From: Melioribacteraceae bacterium
GTDB taxonomy: Bacteria; Bacteroidota; Ignavibacteria; Ignavibacteriales; Melioribacteraceae
Length of the DNA stretch: 9,635 bases
NCBI GenBank assembly: GCA_027858595.1
Contig: JAQICK010000422.1
Location: 1 to 9,635 of the forward strand
Direction: 5' to 3'
Part shown: positions 6,072-9,635 of the stretch, piece by piece
Numbering within the stretch: the first letter of the stretch is position 1
How the letters are laid out: each line of letters starts with the position of its first letter
Position numbers and translations under genes: made by a program
The notes under the pieces: model-generated
Told to the model about the DNA's origin: nothing
Seen by the model: only the letters and a program-made list of their open reading frames with translations
The model's database searches: none

Positions 6072-6091
6072 CCACACGTTGAAACGTGTGG
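6072..6091 (+). repeat. palindrome CCACACGT-TGAA-ACGTGTGG
   Basis: A perfect 8-bp stem with the same TGAA loop and the same GGTTAAT continuation as the CCAATGGC copies, but a different stem interior with compensating changes on both arms (slot 2). Confidence 0.9.
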
Positions 6092-6119
6092 TTAATACTA
6101 TTTTTGACTTTTAACACAG

Positions 6120-6185
6120 CCTTTGAAGCCATTGGTTAATGTGCATGCGTTGAAGTGAGTTCAACGGTTGAAGCCATTGGTTAAT
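6120..6185 (+). repeat. two direct TGAAGCCATTGGTTAAT half-palindromes
   Basis: TGAAGCCATTGGTTAAT occurs exactly at 6124-6140 and again at 6169-6185, 45 bp apart (slots 3 and 4). In both, the left arm no longer pairs (CACAGCCTT and TCAACGGT precede the loops), so the loop and right arm are conserved better than the left arm. Confidence 0.85.
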
Positions 6186-6225
6186 ATGAGTACGCTGCTG
6201 TAGTTCTATTGATGACATTTATTAA

Positions 6226-6245
6226 CCAACGACTTCAGTCGTTGG
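6226..6245 (-). repeat. palindrome CCAACGAC-TTCA-GTCGTTGG (second exact copy)
   Basis: Identical to 5937-5956 and exactly 289 bp from it. Preceded by ATTAA as in the other units. Confidence 0.9.
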
Positions 6246-6272
6246 AAAGTAAACTCAGACCTATCATCTAAT

Positions 6273-6293
6273 AACCAGTTTACTGGTTTACAC
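6273..6293 (+). repeat. slot-6 palindrome AACCAG-TTTA-CTGGTT plus TACAC tail (second copy)
   Basis: Same as 5983-6003. Beyond it the array decays: ACGGCATAGCCCGCT (about 6318-6332), AGTTAAT (6378-6384) and CAGAAGTCATGCGTTAATG (6411-6429) sit where slots 1, 2 and 3 are expected. Confidence 0.85.
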
Positions 6294-6513
6294 TTCTCTA
6301 ATTCAGAGCATATCCTAACGGCATAGCCCGCTCTAGAATGTTAGGTTTTCGCTTGCATTCAGCCAGATAAATCCTTTAGTTAATTATATATAAGTCATTT
6401 TAGACAGCCTCAGAAGTCATGCGTTAATGAATTATTATTTAAACAACTTCTTAAGTTTTCTATTAGAAATATTTTACAACATATTTTACAAGACTAAATA
6501 TAATTATGTATTT

Positions 6514-6545
6514 TTGCATTTCAATTTAATAATTAGTTGTATATA
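6514..6545 (+). promoter_or_regulatory. candidate promoter for the PPi-PEPCK gene
   Basis: TTGCAT (6514-6519) and TATATA (6540-6545) are 20 bp apart, wider than the sigma-70 ideal but in the range of Bacteroidota-type promoters. It lies just upstream of the leader dyad and about 45 bp before the start codon. The AT-rich context makes this tentative. Confidence 0.3.
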
Positions 6546-6551
6546 CCTCAA

Positions 6552-6572
6552 TAGCCTAATTTATTTAGGCTA
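6552..6572 (+). promoter_or_regulatory. leader dyad TAGCCTAA/TTAGGCTA before the PPi-PEPCK gene
   Basis: An 8-bp perfect inverted repeat with a 5-nt loop (6560-6564), ending 18 nt before the start codon and 8 nt before the GGAG. An alternative outer pairing CAATAG (6549-6554) with CTATTG (6576-6581) shares bases with it and would reach the first G of the Shine-Dalgarno. It could be an operator or an mRNA switch. It does not match the palindromes of the neighbouring array. Confidence 0.5.
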
Positions 6573-6590
6573 AAACTATTGGAGTAACAA

Positions 6591-9500
6591 ATGAATTACA
6601 AACGAGAACTTGGATTTGATAAAGATGGAAAGTCAACAATTGGAAATCAAAAGAGATTAATTCAATATATAAATTTAAAATTAGCCGCCAAAGGATTCCC
6701 CTATTTTGGCTCATTTGAGGAAAACAAATATCTTGATATTGCTGAAGATTTAATATCAACCAATATTGAAAAAGAAAGATTACTTTCCAAATATTTGTCT
6801 CCTGCAGATTATAGAATTCAAACTTTTCTGAATAAGTATTTTGAAAATATTATTGATCCAGAAAAAATTAAACTTCCACAGACAACTTTTGAATTGGATA
6901 GGCACGGAATAGCAAGAATACTTTCAATTGCTCCAGATTCAAATTTGTTTGAATCTGATATTATCTCATCTTATCGGTTAAAACAAGGAATTCTGCATAA
7001 CCCAAATAATGATAGACGTACTACAAAAGGAGTTTTTCATATAGCTGAAGGCGGGTTGCCAGTTCCCGATGACAAAAAATCAGTCCCCATAAATGTTGCT
7101 GCAAATCTTCTATCTATTGCACTACTACCACCAAAAGAATTGTTAAGTCTTCCATATACATCAAATGAAGAAGAAAAAGCACAATTGTTTGTTTCTCTTT
7201 TACTAAGACCAAAAGTATCACCCGAAGTTAGTGGAATTGAAGTTGGCAAATCTATGGAAATAAGATTTTTTGCACCAGGTAATTTAGTTAGTAATTTAGA
7301 TTTTGTTGAATCAATTTTTGGAAATGCCGGTAATCCATATTTGCCTCAAAATGATTCTGCACTTGATAGTGATCATTGGAATGGACATAGTGGATGCGTA
7401 ATTTTAGCACCTCATTTAACTAAAACTCTTAAAAAAAATCTCGGCTTACCTAATAAATCAGAAGCAACTGAAAGACAATTGCGTGATGGAATGTTTTGGG
7501 AAAAGGAAGACGAATCATACAACGATGGTCAAGCATTTAAATTAACAATTAGAAGTGCTGAAGGTATAATTGTAACAATGATAGCTGATAATTATTTTGG
7601 ATATTCAAAAAAAGAGATTAAAACTCAAATTGGATATTCTGCAAATCTCTTTGGTAATTGTGAAGAAGAACATTCTGGTGGAGCACTTGCCTTCCCTTCA
7701 TATAGTCAAACAGGCAATTTCCATAATGATGCAAATGTTCCTAAAGACAATCACTCATTTGAGCAAGTAGTTAAAATGTATTCCAGTATAATGGATATAC
7801 ACAAAGATGGTTATGGCACAGATAAATTATATCCAAATGTTGTTTATGTACCAGAAAATGTTGAAATAAGCATAAAAGATCAAAAAGTTTTTTGGTTAAA
7901 AGATGGCGTAGAAAAATCGATTAAATTACTACCCAAAAATGTATATATTCTTCCAGAAGGATATAAAGTTAGAATGGAGAAAAAACCCGGAGCACCTTCT
8001 TGGAGATTGGTTGGAACAGTTGCCGAAGGAACTTTGTGTCATAAACCAAGCACCGTGTCTGGTGGCGGTAAATCGGAAATCTCAAAATCAATATCAGATT
8101 CTATTTTATTCGGACCATTTTTTGTAGCCGATTTTAACAAAGATTTCAAATTAGTTGAAGAAATAATTAACAAAGATTTTAGTAATAGATACATCAAAGA
8201 AATATCGTACACGGATGACGAGCCAACACGAAAACTACTTAGTAGTAATAGATCACTTGGTTCTGCAATTAAATTATTAACTCCTTCCCCTGATGAATAC
8301 ACAGAAGATTACAATAATTGGCTTGAGACAATTCCACAATACATTAAAGGCTTTGTGCTTATTGTAAAAAGATTTTACAAACCGGAATGGGGCGATAATT
8401 GGAAAGATTATTTTAGCGTTGATACTGTTGATGGTAAATTAGGAAACGAGCTTCATTATAAAAACCGTCCTCTTGTAGCAAATTATTTGCGTGTAGGTTT
8501 TGAACCCAACGGAGCATGGCGAACATTCAAATTAAGACAAGATTTTGTTGCATCCGAAAAAATTCAAGTGGAAGATGATATTACGGTTTCAACTGTTTTA
8601 CCAACATCTAAATTTGAGCATTTGAACAAATCATACAAAAATAAAAGTGTTAAATTTGTAGATAATTGTGAATACAGATTTTTTCAAAGACCAGATGAAG
8701 CTATACATAGAGGTTACGATAAACAAGCTGAAATTGATTTATCGTCACCAAATACTTTTATTTCAAACTTTGCACCATTGAACAGTAATGATGCAAAAGA
8801 CTTAATGGAAGATTCCATCGGGTTTGATAAATATTCGCAACCAATGCAAAACTTAATTAAAAGTGTTGTGGAAGGTAAAAATTTAGAATACTTTATTTCA
8901 TCCTCGCATCCAAGAATTGTGAATGGAAGTCCATCTAAAAACGTGCGTTATTTACAAAACAGACCTGATATTACAAATCCTTTCAATAAATATGTTTCTG
9001 AAATTGGGACTCGTTTTTATAGAAAACTACCTGTTGAGAAACATGTTCTATTTCCAGTAAATGCTGTATTGCCCGGTAGAAGAAGTAATCCTAAAGAGCC
9101 AGGCATAAGACCACTTTCTGTGTTTAATCCAATTCATTATCAAGAGCTTCCTGAGCTATTTATGGACTTTATCTGTAGTCTAACTGGTAAATCGCCATCA
9201 ACAACGGGTGTGGGTTCCGAAGGTGCTTTAACCAAGGCTCCGTTTAATGCACTGTTCTCAATTACAGATTTAAATAATTCCCTACTCTCATTTATCCTTA
9301 CCGGATATAATGCTTACTCTACCGCTGCTGGATATATTGGAAATATTCGCGTTGACCACGATGTTAGTTTGTTAATACCTGAAGTTTGGAGTAGATTAAC
9401 TGTTAATGAAAGAGATCCAGAATTTTTAATAAAAAATGATTTTCTTGAAAAACTTGAAGACTTTGATTACAAAGGTCAATCGATAATGGCAACTAGATTG

Positions 9501-9635
9501 GGTTACCGTGTTACTAAAAAGTTTATTAAAACTTATTTTGGAAGAGTATTTGAGAATCCAAATGCAGTGTTTAGCGATGAAATTTTAAAACCCGAACTTC
9601 AATATTTAGATAGCTTTGCCGATGGAATTAATAAC
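6591..9635 (+). CDS. PPi-type phosphoenolpyruvate carboxykinase (diphosphate), 3' end beyond the window
   Basis: 1015 codons without a stop, running off the edge. GGAG (6581-6584) lies 6 nt before ATG 6591. I recognise the large PPi-dependent PEPCK (EC 4.1.1.38; about 1100-1150 residues in Propionibacterium and Entamoeba), which interconverts oxaloacetate + PPi and PEP + Pi + CO2 in the cytoplasm. Diagnostic blocks: HNPNNDRRTTKGVFHIAEGG; NLDFVESIFGNAGNPYLP; NGHSGC (264-269); NCEEEHSGG (His361); a Gly-rich phosphate-loop-like SGGGKSEISKSISD (Lys494); FQRPDEAIHRGYDKQAE; LPELFMDF; and TGKSPSTTGVGSEGALTK (Lys867). It is not homologous end to end with the shorter ATP- or GTP-PEPCKs. About 100-130 C-terminal residues should lie outside. 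Assignment rests on remembered family sequence, without a search. Confidence 0.85.
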   Translation, partial: MNYKRELGFDKDGKSTIGNQKRLIQYINLKLAAKGFPYFGSFEENKYLDIAEDLISTNIEKERLLSKYLSPADYRIQTFLNKYFENIIDPEKIKLPQTTFELDRHGIARILSIAPDSNLFESDIISSYRLKQGILHNPNNDRRTTKGVFHIAEGGLPVPDDKKSVPINVAANLLSIALLPPKELLSLPYTSNEEEKAQLFVSLLLRPKVSPEVSGIEVGKSMEIRFFAPGNLVSNLDFVESIFGNAGNPYLPQNDSALDSDHWNGHSGCVILAPHLTKTLKKNLGLPNKSEATERQLRDGMFWEKEDESYNDGQAFKLTIRSAEGIIVTMIADNYFGYSKKEIKTQIGYSANLFGNCEEEHSGGALAFPSYSQTGNFHNDANVPKDNHSFEQVVKMYSSIMDIHKDGYGTDKLYPNVVYVPENVEISIKDQKVFWLKDGVEKSIKLLPKNVYILPEGYKVRMEKKPGAPSWRLVGTVAEGTLCHKPSTVSGGGKSEISKSISDSILFGPFFVADFNKDFKLVEEIINKDFSNRYIKEISYTDDEPTRKLLSSNRSLGSAIKLLTPSPDEYTEDYNNWLETIPQYIKGFVLIVKRFYKPEWGDNWKDYFSVDTVDGKLGNELHYKNRPLVANYLRVGFEPNGAWRTFKLRQDFVASEKIQVEDDITVSTVLPTSKFEHLNKSYKNKSVKFVDNCEYRFFQRPDEAIHRGYDKQAEIDLSSPNTFISNFAPLNSNDAKDLMEDSIGFDKYSQPMQNLIKSVVEGKNLEYFISSSHPRIVNGSPSKNVRYLQNRPDITNPFNKYVSEIGTRFYRKLPVEKHVLFPVNAVLPGRRSNPKEPGIRPLSVFNPIHYQELPELFMDFICSLTGKSPSTTGVGSEGALTKAPFNALFSITDLNNSLLSFILTGYNAYSTAAGYIGNIRVDHDVSLLIPEVWSRLTVNERDPEFLIKNDFLEKLEDFDYKGQSIMATRLGYRVTKKFIKTYFGRVFENPNAVFSDEILKPELQYLDSFADGINN

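Larger units (their letters stand above)
4873..6440. repeat. palindrome array (REP/BIME-like), 289-bp units of six palindrome slots
   Basis: Short hairpins with 4-nt loops recur through this region. Loop starts fall at 4883, 4924, 4964, 5010, 5056, 5088, 5152, 5197, then after the transposase gene 5721, 5766, 5834, 5880, 5945, 5989, 6034, 6080, 6124, 6169, 6234, 6279, 6324, about 6370 and 6412. Most steps are 44-46 bp, with one step of 64-65 bp per unit; the two cleanest consecutive units repeat at exactly 289 bp (5945 to 6234). Slots 1-4 carry TGAA-type loops followed by GGTTAAT, slot 5 is the inverted form with TTCA, and slot 6 is ACCAG-TTTA-CTGGT followed by TACAC. Some slots are decayed (4924, 5056, 5088, 6324, 6370, 6412). 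Inter-palindrome DNA is also partly alike between units (GTAGTTCTA before slot 5). No protein-coding gene other than the transposase is seen. Confidence 0.85.

Noticed and set aside
4873..6440. CRISPR array, suggested by repeats at a regular pitch
   Set aside because: The repeated parts are palindromes with differing stems, spacers are partly alike between units, steps vary (45 and 65 bp), orientation flips at slot 5, and no cas gene is present.
8039..8302. Minus-strand frame of 87 codons, and similar ones at 7037-7249 and 6565-6759
   Set aside because: All lie antisense within or across the PPi-PEPCK frame or its leader, with no RBS and no recognisable domains.

Overview
The window is AT-rich bacterial DNA with ordinary stop usage, few strong ribosome binding sites and many short dispersed repeats. 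The gene set is tgt-yajC, an agmatinase-type ureohydrolase, a long NfeD/ClpP-class membrane protease and a PPi-type PEP carboxykinase. Together with the intergenic repeat types, this suggests a member of the Bacteroidota/Ignavibacteria/Chlorobi group. That placement is an inference; no rRNA or other phylogenetic marker is present.

Layout. At the left edge (1-700, plus strand) there is a short open tail of a possible upstream gene, followed by a small lipoprotein-like gene whose signal peptide is interrupted by an in-frame TAG. A hairpin at 711-738 separates it from a convergent minus-strand block that reads from 4747 down to 753: tgt (tRNA-guanine transglycosylase, TTG start), yajC (Sec accessory subunit), a 78-bp nested inverted repeat of the GTCATTGCGAG type, an agmatinase/arginase-family gene preceded by a 7-bp tandem repeat, and nfeD. 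Only tgt and yajC are close enough (about 38 bp) to be called an operon with confidence.

The central part, about 4870-6430, is the most unusual stretch. It is a tandem array of short palindromes, most with a TGAA (or TTCA) loop, at a pitch of about 44-46 bp with one recurring step of about 65 bp, giving a higher-order period of 289 bp. Stem sequences differ between palindromes while pairing is kept. Inside the array, filling one inter-palindrome interval, lies a minus-strand gene of 143 codons for a Y1 HUH transposase of the IS200-like/REP-associated (RAYT) type. The whole looks like a RAYT with its REP/BIME array, organised as a satellite of six palindrome slots per unit.

On the right, a reading frame with a good Shine-Dalgarno opens at 6591 on the plus strand and stays open for 1015 codons to the window end. 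It reads as the pyrophosphate-dependent PEP carboxykinase (about 1100-1150 residues in known members), cut by the window edge. A dyad lies in its leader.

How the genes relate: Tgt (tRNA modification), YajC (secretion), ureohydrolase (polyamine or arginine metabolism), NfeD (membrane quality control) and PPi-PEPCK (C3/C4 interconversion using PPi) are housekeeping or central metabolic genes. The palindrome array with its transposase is the accessory part, sitting between two divergently oriented gene blocks.
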